Positions 8,038-16,019 of a stretch of DNA of 64,000 nucleotides are shown piece by piece; within the stretch, counting starts at the first letter, position 1, and each line of letters opens with the position of its first letter. A model generated the notes under the pieces. That model did not search any database. It worked only from the letters and a program-made list of their open reading frames with translations, and was not told where the DNA came from. A program made the position numbers and the translations under genes. Location of the stretch: contig NZ_RCVJ01000070.1 of the NCBI RefSeq assembly GCF_003667505.1, positions 1 to 64,000 on the forward strand, given 5' to 3'. The DNA is from Micromonospora sp. BL4. GTDB taxonomy: Bacteria; Actinomycetota; Actinomycetes; Mycobacteriales; Micromonosporaceae.

Positions 8038-9288
8038 TCACGTGCGCCGGTGGTAGTGGTTGCGGCGGGGGAGTTGGGTGGGGTCGAGCCAGGCGGGTGG
8101 GATGAAGTCGGGGTGGCCGTCGGCGTTGAGGTGGACGGTCCAGTCGCTGTGGTGTAGGTGGCGGTGGTGGTGGCCGCAGAGCAGCACCGCGTTGGTCAGG
8201 TTGGTGGGGCCGCCGTCGGCCCAGTGGTGGATGTGGTGGGCGTCGCACCAGCGGGGTGGTCTGTCGCAGCCGGGGAAGGCGCAGCCGCGGTCGCGCAGGA
8301 CGAGGGCGCGTCGCAGGGGTCCGGTGATGAGTCGGCGTTGCCTACCCAGGTCGAGGGTCTGACCGGCGCCGCCGAGGACGGCGGGCAGGATCGCCGCGTC
8401 GCAGGCGAGTCGGCGCACGGTCTGCGGGGTGAGCCGTAGGCCGGTGTCGAGAGTGCCAGCGTCGAGTTGCTGGAGCAGGGTGTCGTAGCTGGTGGTGACG
8501 ACGATGTGGGCGGGTTCGCCGCCGTGCTCGGGTAGTTCTGTGGTGCGCAGGGTGAGTCGGCAGAGGTCGGCGAGGGCGTCGTGGCGGCGTTGTCCGGGGG
8601 TGCGGGTGTCGTCGGGGCCCGATGGTGCGGTCAGGGGGTCGATGGCGGCGCGCAGCAGGCCGGCTGTTTCGGCGTCGAGGTTGCCGGTGAGGCGCAGGCG
8701 GCCGTCGCGGAGCTCGGAGAGGGTGAGGTGGCGGTCTCGGGTGGATCGTTGGGCTTCGGCTTCCAGTGCGGCGCGGTCGGTGGCGTCGGCGATCTCGGGG
8801 GCGACGTGGTCGAGGATCCGGGTGCTCAGCTTGCGCAGCAGGGCGGGGTCGAATTGTCCGGCCCAGTCGACCAGGACACCGATGGCCTTGTCGGCGGCTT
8901 CAGCACCCGCGGCAGCGTGCACCGTGCTGACCGTCTCGCCGATGACGCGGGCCTGTTCCACGCTGATGTGCCCGTCGGCCAGAGCGCGGCGCACTCCGGG
9001 GGTGCCGGCGTCCAGCGCGGCGGCGAGGTCGACCAGTCGGCGGGCGGCGGGGACGGTGAGTCGTAGCCGTTCGCGTAGCCAGATCGCCGTTGAGGACGCG
9101 CCCTGCGCGACGGCTGTGCCCCGGCCGTCGAGCTCGCGTACCAGGGTCAGTTTGACCGCGGCCAGGCGCTGCTCGAGCCGGTGCGCGGCGTCGAGCGCCG
9201 CGATCAGGTCATGCTCCGATGCGGCCCAGGTGGCCGCGTCGAGGCACGCCGCCACCGCGTCCTCCGCCTGCGCCAACTCCTCGACCAC
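8038..9288 (-). CDS. HNH endonuclease with DUF222 domain (13E12 type)
   Basis: A 416-residue protein. Residues 1-290 form the DUF222 region (VEELAQAEDAVAACLDAA..., LRRKLSTRIL, DGRLRLTGNLDAETAGLL), and the C-terminus holds an HNH nuclease: CAFPGCDRPPRWCDAHH, then WADGGPTNLTNAVLLCG, HHH. The two CxxC-like pairs and catalytic His-His are intact. Such genes are multicopy in actinobacteria (REP13E12-related in mycobacteria) and behave like passively mobile or phage-related elements; their target is not known. It starts from GTG 9288, after an AT-richer 75-base gap. The neighbouring repeat array and accessory genes fit a variable locus. Confidence 0.85.
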   Translation of the reverse strand: MVEELAQAEDAVAACLDAATWAASEHDLIAALDAAHRLEQRLAAVKLTLVRELDGRGTAVAQGASSTAIWLRERLRLTVPAARRLVDLAAALDAGTPGVRRALADGHISVEQARVIGETVSTVHAAAGAEAADKAIGVLVDWAGQFDPALLRKLSTRILDHVAPEIADATDRAALEAEAQRSTRDRHLTLSELRDGRLRLTGNLDAETAGLLRAAIDPLTAPSGPDDTRTPGQRRHDALADLCRLTLRTTELPEHGGEPAHIVVTTSYDTLLQQLDAGTLDTGLRLTPQTVRRLACDAAILPAVLGGAGQTLDLGRQRRLITGPLRRALVLRDRGCAFPGCDRPPRWCDAHHIHHWADGGPTNLTNAVLLCGHHHRHLHHSDWTVHLNADGHPDFIPPAWLDPTQLPRRNHYHRRT

Positions 9289-9364
9289 GACCTGACACTA
9301 GAACACCTGTACGACAAATTTGATCACCAAGATCGATGGCTGCCGCAGCCGCGCAGTGCGCGCG

Positions 9365-9844
9365 TCACCCCTGCCGGATCAGGCCCGGGCCGGCGATGAT
9401 GTCGACGTCACCGTCCGCGACGTCGTGGCCGGCTTCGCAGCGGAGGACCGCTCGGACCGGTTGGCCGCAGTCGTGGTGGGTGGCGAGAATCGGGGGGCCG
9501 GTGTCGTCGGTGGCCCAGGTGTCGCCCCAGTTGCGCAGCGCGGTGATGACCGGCACGAGTTCGCGCCCCTTGGCCGTGAGCTGGTATTCGTGGCGGGTGC
9601 GCTGCCCCGGCTCCCGGTAGGGGATCCGTTCGAGGAGGCCGGCGCCGACCAGTTCCTTGAGTCGGGCCGCCATGGCGGGCTCACCGATCCCGACTCGGCG
9701 GACGAAGTCATCGAAACGCCTCGTGCCGAGCAGGGCGTCGCGCATGATCAGGATCGTTGACCTGCTGCCCACGATGTCCATCGCACGTGCGATCGAGCAG
9801 TTCGCGTTCGACCAGGAGTCGCGGTCGTTCCGGAGGTCCTCCAT
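9365..9844 (-). CDS. HxlR-family transcriptional regulator
   Basis: A 159-residue winged-helix regulator. The segment ANCSIARAMDIVGSRSTILI, then RDALLGTRRFDDFVRRVGIGE, LKELVGAGLLERIPY and HEYQLTAKGRELVPVITALRNWGD is the classic HxlR signature including the N-terminal Cys (residue 16), which often senses reactive electrophiles or oxidants. The C-terminus adds a CGQPVRAVLRCEAGHDV segment with two more Cys, common in the longer actinobacterial HxlR proteins. It is divergent from the DHA2 transporter at 9957, with 112 bases between containing two inverted repeats, so it probably controls the pump and itself. Confidence 0.85.
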   Translation of the reverse strand: MEDLRNDRDSWSNANCSIARAMDIVGSRSTILIMRDALLGTRRFDDFVRRVGIGEPAMAARLKELVGAGLLERIPYREPGQRTRHEYQLTAKGRELVPVITALRNWGDTWATDDTGPPILATHHDCGQPVRAVLRCEAGHDVADGDVDIIAGPGLIRQG

Positions 9845-9868
9845 GCCTTCCAGCGTACCTGGCTTGCG

Positions 9869-9891
9869 GTGAAGCTAGTCAGGTGCTTCAC
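9869..9891. promoter_or_regulatory. inverted repeat, putative HxlR operator 1
   Basis: GTGAAGC and GCTTCAC form a perfect 7-base inverted repeat with a 9-base spacer, between the divergent hxlR-like gene and the DHA2 pump. It lies 25 bases from the regulator start, where bound protein would block its promoter. Operator function is inferred from position and symmetry. Confidence 0.5.
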
Positions 9892-9901
9892 TGGGTGATT
9901 G

Positions 9902-9925
9902 CTGGCTTCTATAGGCAGAAGTCAG
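9902..9925. promoter_or_regulatory. inverted repeat, putative HxlR operator 2
   Basis: CTGGCTTCT and AGAAGTCAG form a 9-base inverted repeat with one mismatch and a 6-base spacer (ATAGGC). It shares the GCTTC core with the repeat at 9869-9891, spaced about 34 bases centre to centre, and lies 32 bases upstream of the DHA2 transporter start. Confidence 0.45.
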
Positions 9926-9956
9926 ATCCGGAATCGACTGACTTTGAGGACGTTTC

Positions 9957-11564
9957 GTGACCACTCAGCCCAGCAGCACCGCCCTGACCGGGTCGACACG
10001 CCCACAGGACGCCGACCGGCCCGGCAGAGCTGACCGGCCGCGGACATCCGGGCCGGCCGGCACCGGGCGTCGGGCCATCCGCGGCTCGCACGCGGTGACG
10101 CTGATCGCCATGTGCCTGGGCGCGATGATCACGTTCCTCCAGATCACCGCGACCGTGTCCGCCCTGACCACCATCCAGCGAGACCTGCGGGTCGACCCGA
10201 CCACCGTCATCTGGATCCCCAGCGCCTACACCCTGGTGGTGGCGAGCCTGGTGCTGTCCGCCGCCACGCTCGGCAACCGGTACGGGCGCAGGCGAATGTT
10301 CGGCGCCGGCGTCCTCACCATGATCGTTGGCGGCGCCGTCGTGGCCGGTGCTCCCACCGTGGCCTGGGTGATCGTCGGGCAGTTGGTGGCGGGCCTCGGC
10401 GGGGCACTGATCCTGCCGAACAGCCTGGCGATCCTAGGCGCGACCTTCACCGACCCGCACCGCCGCACCGAGGTCATCACCGCCTGGTCGGCCGCCTCCG
10501 GCATCGGCCTGGCGGTCGGCCCGCTGATCGCCGGCACCCTGCTGCGGCACTTCCACTGGAACAGCGTCTTCCTGTCGACGATCGTGCTGGGCGTGGTGAC
10601 CCTCGTCGTGGCCGCGATCGGGGTGGCCGAGTCCCGGCAGGGCGCGGGTCGCCTGGACGTAGCCGGCCTGCTGCTCGGCACCATCGCCATCGCCGCCGCC
10701 GTCTACGCGATGATCAGGGGCGGCCGGGACGGCTACACCAGCCCGGTCGTGGCCACGACCTGGATCGTCTCCGCCGCCGCGCTGGTCGGGTTCGTGCTGG
10801 TCGAGCTGCGCGCCAGCGCACCGATGCTCGACGTACGGCTGTTCCGGTCCGCGTCGTTCAGCGCCGTCATGGTCGTCGCGGCGGTGTCGCTGTTCGGCTT
10901 CACCGGTGTGGCGATCCTGCTCGTCCTGTTCCACGAGCGTGCTCAGGCGCTCAGCCCGCTCGACACCGGCTGGCGGATGCTGGTGCTCTTCGGTGTCTAC
11001 GCGGTCGTCGCCTTCGCCGCCGGGCGGGCGATCCGCCGTACCGGATTCAAGGCCCCGCTCACCGCCGGTCTCGTCCTCGGTGCCGCGGCCAGTTTCGGTC
11101 TGGCCGCCCAGGGCCCGGCCACCCCGTTCGACCAGCGCTGGCCGCTGCTGGCGTTGTTCGGTGCCGCCAGCGCACTGGTGGTGGCCCCGGCGACGGCGGC
11201 GGCGTTGGCCAGCGTCGCGCCCGCCCAGGCGGGCATGGCCTCCGGCGCGGTGAACGCCGCCCGCCAGGTCGGCTCGGTGCTCGGCTCGTCCCTGCTGGGC
11301 ACGCTGCTCACCACCACGATGCTGGCCGACCTGCCCGAGCGGCTCGCCGCTCACCAGGTGGGCGAGCCCACTCGGACGGCGGTGCGGACGGCGGTGGCCG
11401 GCGGCGCCACCGGCGACCCGGCGCTGCCCGACCCGGTCCGGTCGGCCCTCGCCGAGGCCCTGACCGCTGGCGTGCAGGCCGGGCTGCGGGTCAACGGCAT
11501 CGTCTTCCTCGCGACCGCCGTGCTCGCTCTCGCCCTGGTCCGCAACCGGCCGCACCAGCACTAG
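9957..11564 (+). CDS. DHA2-family MFS efflux transporter
   Basis: A 535-residue drug:H+ antiporter-2 type protein, about 14 TM helices. The start is GTG 9957 with TGAGGA at 9945-9950. After a hydrophilic N-terminus (1-40) the first helix is HAVTLIAMCLGAMITFLQITATVSALTT. The loop motif GNRYGRRRMFGAG and the motif-C region SGIGLAVGPLIAGTLL are present, as in EmrB/QacA proteins. It should export a hydrophobic toxic compound or antibiotic; which one is not visible. The divergent HxlR regulator and intergenic inverted repeats suggest induction by that compound. Confidence 0.85.
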   Translation: MTTQPSSTALTGSTRPQDADRPGRADRPRTSGPAGTGRRAIRGSHAVTLIAMCLGAMITFLQITATVSALTTIQRDLRVDPTTVIWIPSAYTLVVASLVLSAATLGNRYGRRRMFGAGVLTMIVGGAVVAGAPTVAWVIVGQLVAGLGGALILPNSLAILGATFTDPHRRTEVITAWSAASGIGLAVGPLIAGTLLRHFHWNSVFLSTIVLGVVTLVVAAIGVAESRQGAGRLDVAGLLLGTIAIAAAVYAMIRGGRDGYTSPVVATTWIVSAAALVGFVLVELRASAPMLDVRLFRSASFSAVMVVAAVSLFGFTGVAILLVLFHERAQALSPLDTGWRMLVLFGVYAVVAFAAGRAIRRTGFKAPLTAGLVLGAAASFGLAAQGPATPFDQRWPLLALFGAASALVVAPATAAALASVAPAQAGMASGAVNAARQVGSVLGSSLLGTLLTTTMLADLPERLAAHQVGEPTRTAVRTAVAGGATGDPALPDPVRSALAEALTAGVQAGLRVNGIVFLATAVLALALVRNRPHQH

Positions 11565-11851
11565 GCGCCGTACGGCGTCCGGGTCACAGCGTCACACCCC
11601 GGCTTTACTCTGACCATTACCGCCGCCGACGCGCTGGTCGACCGTCTCGCCGCCCGAAACGGCGTCGACCGGGACACCGCTCCCGGGCACCTGAGGGAAT
11701 CCCCGAGCGCGGTCCCGCCGGGTCGCCCGGCGCGGCTGGTCGAGGTGGCCTTCGACCGCAACCGGCGAACGTCGCCGCACGATCGACGGCGGCACCATGT
11801 CGACGGTCTGACCCGACCCGCACAACAGTGTCCAGAAGGGACATCGAACCC
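11565..11851. other. 287-base gap with possible decayed reading frame
   Basis: Between the DHA2 pump and the NTF2-like gene. On the plus strand about 11617-11811 reads without a stop as DALVDRLAARNGVDRDTAPG and onward, which has plausible actinobacterial codon use at first and then degenerates into Arg/His-rich sequence. No good start or RBS is present. It may be a gene remnant or simply GC-rich noncoding sequence. The last bases hold the RBS of the next gene. Confidence 0.3.
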
Positions 11852-12184
11852 ATGACTGCCGACCAGGTCGCGCCGACCATCATCCGCCGGTACTTCGAGC
11901 TGGTCGGCCAGCCGGACTCCGAGGACTATTTCGCCCTGTTCGCCGATGACGCCGTCGTCGAGGACGAGTCGACCGAGTACCGCGGCATCGCGGCCATCCG
12001 CGAGTGGCGCCGTGCGGTGTCCCGGGTGTCGTACGACCTCACCGACGTGCAGGACACGCCCGCCGGTACCGTCGTGACCGCGACGATCACCGGCGACTTT
12101 CCCGGCAGCCCGTTCGCCGGGCTTCGGTTCCGCTTCAGCGACTACGACGCCAACGTGATCAGGGCCCTGCGCATCGCACCCTGA
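11852..12184 (+). CDS. NTF2-like (SnoaL-type) protein
   Basis: A 110-residue protein from ATG 11852, with AGAAGGGA at 11834-11841. The sequence MTADQVAPTIIRRYFELVGQ, then DYFALFADDAVVEDEST, YRGIAAIREWRR and a C-terminal beta-rich half (TVVTATITGDFPGSPFAG) fits the small alpha+beta cone fold of the NTF2/SnoaL superfamily. Members include polyketide cyclases, isomerases and uncharacterised ligand-binding proteins, so function stays open. An upstream reading frame of the same phase is far longer but has no coding character before 11852. It follows an efflux pump and may be a stand-alone gene. Confidence 0.7.
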   Translation: MTADQVAPTIIRRYFELVGQPDSEDYFALFADDAVVEDESTEYRGIAAIREWRRAVSRVSYDLTDVQDTPAGTVVTATITGDFPGSPFAGLRFRFSDYDANVIRALRIAP

Positions 12185-12544
12185 CGAGCCGCGCACGATC
12201 GACGAAGCTGTCCCGCGGACCGCTGTTGCCGTTGCGGTCGGCTTCCGGGGTTTCGTGGATCGCCCGTGCGAGGTGCAGGGCAGCGCACCGAGGGCGTACG
12301 GTGAGCGTGTCGCCCGGGGCCCCGGTGGTCGCCATACGTCGCCACCGGCCCAAGGGGCGTCAACGATCGTCATCCCCAGTCGCTGCGACGTGCTGATCGT
12401 GTTGGTTGATCACCGACCGCGTCCCGGCCGTCTGATTTCACCGCGCAGTCGGGTTCGGCGCGTTGGCCGGTGGTGGATTCCGGCCCGTTCACACCGCCGT
12501 CCGCGAGCATGAGCGTTTCGGACGGCCCAACCAGGGAGCACCAG
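12185..12544. other. 360-base intergenic stretch, nothing recognised
   Basis: No reading frame with a credible start, no RNA gene and no strong hairpin was recognised. The sequence TGATCGTGTTGGTTGATCAC near 12394-12413 contains a short imperfect dyad that could belong to the promoter of the small gene at 12545. Confidence 0.4.
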
Positions 12545-12718
12545 ATGATGATCGACAGGCACCGAATCGTCAGCGCTCTCCGCGACCGGGGTCAGCAGGC
12601 CAGGGCCGACTGGGTGGAGCGCGAGCTGCCGGAGCGGGTCGACCCGGCCAAGCACTCCGGCCTGCTCGCCACCCTGCATCTCGACCCGGCCGACCTCGCC
12701 GACGCCATCTCGCCGTGA
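12545..12718 (+). CDS. small conserved hypothetical protein
   Basis: A 57-residue protein from ATG 12545 (ATGATG, so 12548 is an alternative), preceded by GGGAGCACC. It reads MMIDRHRIVSALRDRGQQAR, then WVERELPERVDPAKHSGLLATL and ends DLADAISP. Short acidic proteins with this R-G-Q-x-x-R-A-x-W-V-x-x-x-L-P pattern are familiar from Micromonosporaceae but have no assigned function. An upstream GTG at 12470 would add 25 non-helical residues and looks unlikely. It has no clear operon partner. Confidence 0.6.
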   Translation: MMIDRHRIVSALRDRGQQARADWVERELPERVDPAKHSGLLATLHLDPADLADAISP

Positions 12719-12776
12719 GGATGGCGCGGCGCGGCGCGGGCCGGTCGCCGGGCCCGCGCCACGACCAGTGGGATTT

Positions 12777-12791
12777 TGCACTGAGAGTGCA
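12777..12791. promoter_or_regulatory. TGCACT-N3-AGTGCA operator-like palindrome
   Basis: A perfect 6-base inverted repeat with GAG spacer lies 36 bases upstream of the DUF2855 start. It stands in a short AT-richer patch (GGATTTTGCACTGAG), as expected for a promoter-embedded repressor site of TetR type. No regulator gene is adjacent. Confidence 0.45.
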
Positions 12792-12827
12792 CTTGTCTCT
12801 GTTTCCGGGACTGTCTAGCGTCAGACC

Positions 12828-13895
12828 ATGCCTGCCTCATGGACATTCGCCGTGGCCCGTGATGACCTCGGCCGGACCACCATCGTCGATGGCGCGACGT
12901 CCGCTCTGTCCGACGGTGAGGCGCTGCTCCGGGTGGACCGTGTCGGCCTGACCGCCAACAACGTGACCTACGCGGTGCTCGGTGAGTCGATGCGCTACTG
13001 GCAGTTCTTCCCGCCGGACGCCCGTGGGCTCGGGTCGCAGTGGGGGCTCCCGCCGCTGTGGGGCTTCGCCGAGGTGATCGCGTCGACGGTTCCGGAGGTC
13101 GCGGAGGGGCAGCGGGTCTACGGCTACCTCCCGCCCGCGGGTCACCTCGTGGTCCGGCCGCACCGGGTGGACGGGTCCGGGTTCCGCGACGCGAGCACGC
13201 ACCGGGCCGGGCTGCCCTCGCCGTACAACGCCTACCGGTCGACCACCGGCGATCCGGCGTACCGGCCCGAGCAGGAGGACCTGCTGATCCTGTTCCGGCC
13301 GCTGTTCTTCACCTCCTTCATGCTGGCCGACCAGGTCGCCGACAACGGCTTCTACGGCGCGGCGTCGTTGGTGATGTCGTCGGCGTCCAGCAAGACCGCC
13401 TACGCCACGGCGTTCGAACTGCACGGTCGTGGCCCGCGTCTGGTGGGGCTCACCTCACCCGGCAACCTCGCCTTCACGCGGTCGCTCGGCTGCTACGACG
13501 AGGTCCTCTCCTACGACGACATCGGCGTCCTCGACGCGGTCCCGACGGTCTATCTCGACCTGTCCGGCGCGCCGTCGACCCGTGCCGCTCTGCGACGGCG
13601 CCTCGGTGGCCAGCTCATGCGGGACATCGCGGTCGGGCTCACCAACCAGACCCCGAACGCCGACGCCGCCGAGGAGGTGTTCTTCGCGCCGGTCCAGATG
13701 CGCAGGCGCAGCCAGGAGTGGGGCCGCGAAGGGCTCGACCAACGGTTCGCCGAGGCCTGGCAACTGTTCACCGCCGTGGTGACCGGCTGGCTCGACGTCC
13801 GGGTCGGTGCGGGGCCGGAAGCCCTGCGGCACGCGTGGCTGGAGGTCCTCGACGGCCGTACGCCACCACGGGTGGGTCACGTCGTCCAGTTGTGA
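12828..13895 (+). CDS. DUF2855-family protein (MDR-like oxidoreductase)
   Basis: A 355-residue protein from ATG 12828. The opening ALLRVDRVGLTANNVTYAVL followed by WGFAEVIAS and GQRVYGYLPPAGHLVV resembles the GroES-like half of medium-chain dehydrogenases and matches the DUF2855 family, which is related to quinone reductase/enoyl reductase enzymes. The second half has VMSSASSKTAYATAFELH and VGLTSPGNLAFTRSLGCYD, a degenerate nucleotide-binding segment. DUF2855 has no assigned reaction. It is convergent with the SDR at 13920, and its promoter carries a TGCACT palindrome. Confidence 0.75.
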   Translation: MPASWTFAVARDDLGRTTIVDGATSALSDGEALLRVDRVGLTANNVTYAVLGESMRYWQFFPPDARGLGSQWGLPPLWGFAEVIASTVPEVAEGQRVYGYLPPAGHLVVRPHRVDGSGFRDASTHRAGLPSPYNAYRSTTGDPAYRPEQEDLLILFRPLFFTSFMLADQVADNGFYGAASLVMSSASSKTAYATAFELHGRGPRLVGLTSPGNLAFTRSLGCYDEVLSYDDIGVLDAVPTVYLDLSGAPSTRAALRRRLGGQLMRDIAVGLTNQTPNADAAEEVFFAPVQMRRRSQEWGREGLDQRFAEAWQLFTAVVTGWLDVRVGAGPEALRHAWLEVLDGRTPPRVGHVVQL

Positions 13896-13919
13896 GTGGC
13901 CGATGGTCGACCGAAACGG

Positions 13920-14720
13920 TTACGGGATGATCGCGTCGACGTAGCCGCCGTCGACCCGGACCGCGGCGCCGGTCGTCGCGGAGGCCAGGGGAGAGGCGAG
14001 GTAGGTGACCATGTTGGCGATCTCCTCGGGTTCGATCAGCCGCTGAAGCAGGGACTGCGGCCGGTGCAGTCGCATGAACTCCCGCTGCGCCTCATCCCAC
14101 GGCAGGCTGTCGCCCATGAGCTCGGAGATGAAGTTCTCGACGCCTCCGGTGTGGGTGGGCCCGGCGAGCACGGAGTTGACGGTCACGCCCGTGCCGGCCG
14201 CGGCCTTCGCGAACCCGCGCGAGACACCGAGCAGTGCCGTCTTCGAGACCCCGTAGTGGATCATTTCGGCCGGGATCGCCACCGCCGAGTCGCTGACGAT
14301 GTACTGCACGCGCCCCCAGCCGCGCTCCATCATTGCGGGCAGGTAGGCCCGGGTCAGCCGGACGCCGGCCAGCACGTTCACCTCGAAGTAGCGGCGCCAC
14401 TCGTCATCCGAGATCTCCAGGGCGGGGGTGGGGCCGAAGATGCCGAGATTGTTGACGAGGATGTCGACGGTGGGCAGCAGGTCGAGGGTCCGCGCGGCGC
14501 CCTCGTCGCTGGCGACGTCGGCGTCGATCTCGATCACGTCGGCACCGGGGACCTCGCTCCGCAACGCCACCGCCGCCTTCTGGACACCGGCGGCGGTACG
14601 GCCGTTGACCGCCACCCGGGCCCCCGCGCGGGCGAGGCCGGTGGCGATGGCCGCGCCGATCCCCTGGGTCGAACCGGTGACCAGCGCGGTCCTGCCCGCG
14701 AGATCGATGTGAACCGTCAT
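13920..14720 (-). CDS. SDR-family NAD(P)-dependent oxidoreductase
   Basis: A 266-residue classical short-chain dehydrogenase from ATG 14720 (MTVHIDLAGRTALVTGSTQG). The cofactor motif TGSTQGIG, the NNLG segment (LVNNLGIF, variant of NNAG), catalytic Ser in YIVSDSAV, and YGVSKTALLG with the Tyr-x-x-x-Lys pair are present. The C-terminus (VDGGYVDAII) is typical of 3-oxoacyl-ACP reductase-like SDRs. An upstream in-frame start at 14828 would add 36 Pro/Arg-rich residues and is rejected. Substrate unknown. Convergent with the DUF2855 gene. Confidence 0.8.
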   Translation of the reverse strand: MTVHIDLAGRTALVTGSTQGIGAAIATGLARAGARVAVNGRTAAGVQKAAVALRSEVPGADVIEIDADVASDEGAARTLDLLPTVDILVNNLGIFGPTPALEISDDEWRRYFEVNVLAGVRLTRAYLPAMMERGWGRVQYIVSDSAVAIPAEMIHYGVSKTALLGVSRGFAKAAAGTGVTVNSVLAGPTHTGGVENFISELMGDSLPWDEAQREFMRLHRPQSLLQRLIEPEEIANMVTYLASPLASATTGAAVRVDGGYVDAIIP

Positions 14721-15255
14721 GGTTGTCCTGTTCGTCGGCGTTTCCCCGGCCACCCCGGGCCGGGGGACCGCTTCCGGCAACCTCGACCGTAACGGCGCCG
14801 GCCAGACCCGGCAGTGGGAGTCGGGCACGGCGGGTGGCGTGCCCCCGGATCAGTCGCGCTGATCCGGGTTGTCGCCCGCCATCGCCGCCGGCCGGGCCGG
14901 CGTCACCGCGAACGGGTGGCGTAGGCGTCGCATGGCTTCCTCGCTCCCGTCGAAGGCCACGTCCGAGCTGTCCAGCCCGTCGGCGGCCGAATTGGCGAGA
15001 AACAACACCGGTCGATCATTGCCGTTCGATGTCATGCAGGAGTCCTGTCTTCAACAAGGAGTGCGCCCGGGTCGTCGGCAACTCCTGCCGCACAACCTCG
15101 TGACGAACGCGGCGCTCACGCTGGCGCCAGAGCGCGGTGTCGCGATCTCGGGCGACGGCCCGGCGACACCAGTACACCGAACCCTACCCGGCATCGCCGA
15201 TCGTCATGCGCCGACGCACGTCCCCGTGCGCACTCCGACCGTGGCCGGGCGGCGG
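14721..15255. other. 535-base stretch before the siderophore locus
   Basis: Between the SDR start and the acyltransferase stop there is no clearly supported gene. A 61-codon frame on the minus strand (14850-15035) is the only candidate and is listed separately. The remainder contains no recognised RNA or mobile element. Confidence 0.5.
14850..15035 (-). CDS. possible small protein, 61 residues
   Basis: The frame begins MTSNGNDRPVLFLANSAADG and ends with a Pro/Ala-rich tail (FAVTPARPAAMAGDNPDQRD). AGGACT lies about 8 bases upstream of the ATG on the coding strand. It lies in the otherwise empty gap beside the siderophore locus, downstream of and in the same orientation as the acyltransferase. 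No family is recognised and there is no signal peptide or core-peptide-like Cys content, so it could equally be noncoding. Confidence 0.25.
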   Translation of the reverse strand: MTSNGNDRPVLFLANSAADGLDSSDVAFDGSEEAMRRLRHPFAVTPARPAAMAGDNPDQRD

Positions 15256-15816
15256 TCAGGCCGGCGTCGGGTGGTCCGACTCGAATCGGGTGCGCGTCAG
15301 GAACGCGAGCTGGGCACGCTTGTCCGGCATGTCGATCTCGGACCCGAAGGTGAAGCCCTCGACCTCCAGTCGGCGTAGCGCGAGGTGGTTGCGCACGTCC
15401 GGCTCGACGACGATCCGCTGGGCGGCCGGGTCGCGGAACAGGAAGCGGGCGAGGGCGGGGCCGACGGCGGTGGTGAGGCCCTGGGCGAGGTGCCGGTCGG
15501 GGCTGAGCAGCAGGTGCATCCCGACGTCGCCGGGCTGGACCTGGTAGCGCTCGCCGACCGGGTCCGCCTCGGGCTGGTACGTCTGGAAGAGGCCGACCGG
15601 CTCCTCGTCGATCAGAATCAGGTACGCGTGGTGCGTCGGCAGGCTGTCGACGAAGGCGTAGATCTCGCGTACCTGTTCCAGCGTGTGCGACCCCATGCCC
15701 CAGAAGGAGTTGCGGGGGCGGGTGACCCAGGTGTGCAGGAGTTCGGCGTGCCGGTCGGGTTCGACGGTCACCAGCGACAACTCGCCGAGGCCCGGGATCT
15801 TCTCCTGGTATGTCAT
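15256..15816 (-). CDS. siderophore-type acyltransferase (AlcB/IucB-like GNAT)
   Basis: A 186-residue GNAT protein that should transfer an acyl group from CoA to an amine or hydroxylamine. The pattern resembles the siderophore acetyltransferase group (AlcB, IucB, RhbD, MbtK): FWGMGSHTLEQVREIYAF, LILIDEEPVGLFQTY, GDVGMHLLLSP, QRIVVEPDVRNHLALRRLE, GFTFGSEIDMP. Those relatives acylate N6-hydroxylysine, hydroxyputrescine or similar precursors. No N-hydroxylase gene lies in the window, so its substrate here is unclear. It is divergent from the siderophore reductase operon; the iron box at 15973-15991 sits between and could regulate both. Confidence 0.75.
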   Translation of the reverse strand: MTYQEKIPGLGELSLVTVEPDRHAELLHTWVTRPRNSFWGMGSHTLEQVREIYAFVDSLPTHHAYLILIDEEPVGLFQTYQPEADPVGERYQVQPGDVGMHLLLSPDRHLAQGLTTAVGPALARFLFRDPAAQRIVVEPDVRNHLALRRLEVEGFTFGSEIDMPDKRAQLAFLTRTRFESDHPTPA

Positions 15817-15972
15817 GTCGCGCTGTCCTTTGCTGAAGGGGCGGTGAGGTGGCCGTGACCGGGCGAGCGCGTCGATGCCCGTCCGCCCACAACTGGCGCG
15901 CGTCGCGGTCGGCGTGGCTCATTCAGGCACTGCGCCGAAGCGAGGGAGACGCATGTTCCGTCAGGTGCCGAG

Positions 15973-15991
15973 TTAGGTTACCCTCCCCTAA
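15973..15991. promoter_or_regulatory. iron box (IdeR/DmdR1 site) before transport operon
   Basis: TTAGGTTACCCTCCCCTAA matches the actinobacterial iron-box consensus TTAGGTTAGGCTAACCTAA at 15 of 19 positions, with both outer half-sites nearly intact. It lies 29 bases upstream of the GTG of the SIP reductase. Repression by a DtxR-family regulator under iron-replete conditions follows from knowledge of IdeR/DmdR1. Confidence 0.85.
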
Positions 15992-16019
15992 CGAAGGCTG
16001 ACCTTACCTGGAGGGGTGC

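Noticed and set aside
7759..8056. Overlapping plus-strand frames reading through the 18-bp array (repeated SLAPVR or GSRSFA units)
   Set aside because: All frames are open because the unit has no stop; there is no RBS or start with support, so this is a DNA repeat rather than a protein.
10112..11851. Long plus-strand frame continuing into the NTF2-like gene
   Set aside because: The part before 11852 is the shifted frame of the DHA2 pump; only the segment from ATG 11852 has coding character and an RBS.
11776..12203. CGCACGATCGAC repeated on both sides of the NTF2-like gene (11776-11787 and 12192-12203)
   Set aside because: A 12-base repeat with a GATC core is likely by chance in GC-rich DNA, and no transposase or target duplication accompanies it.
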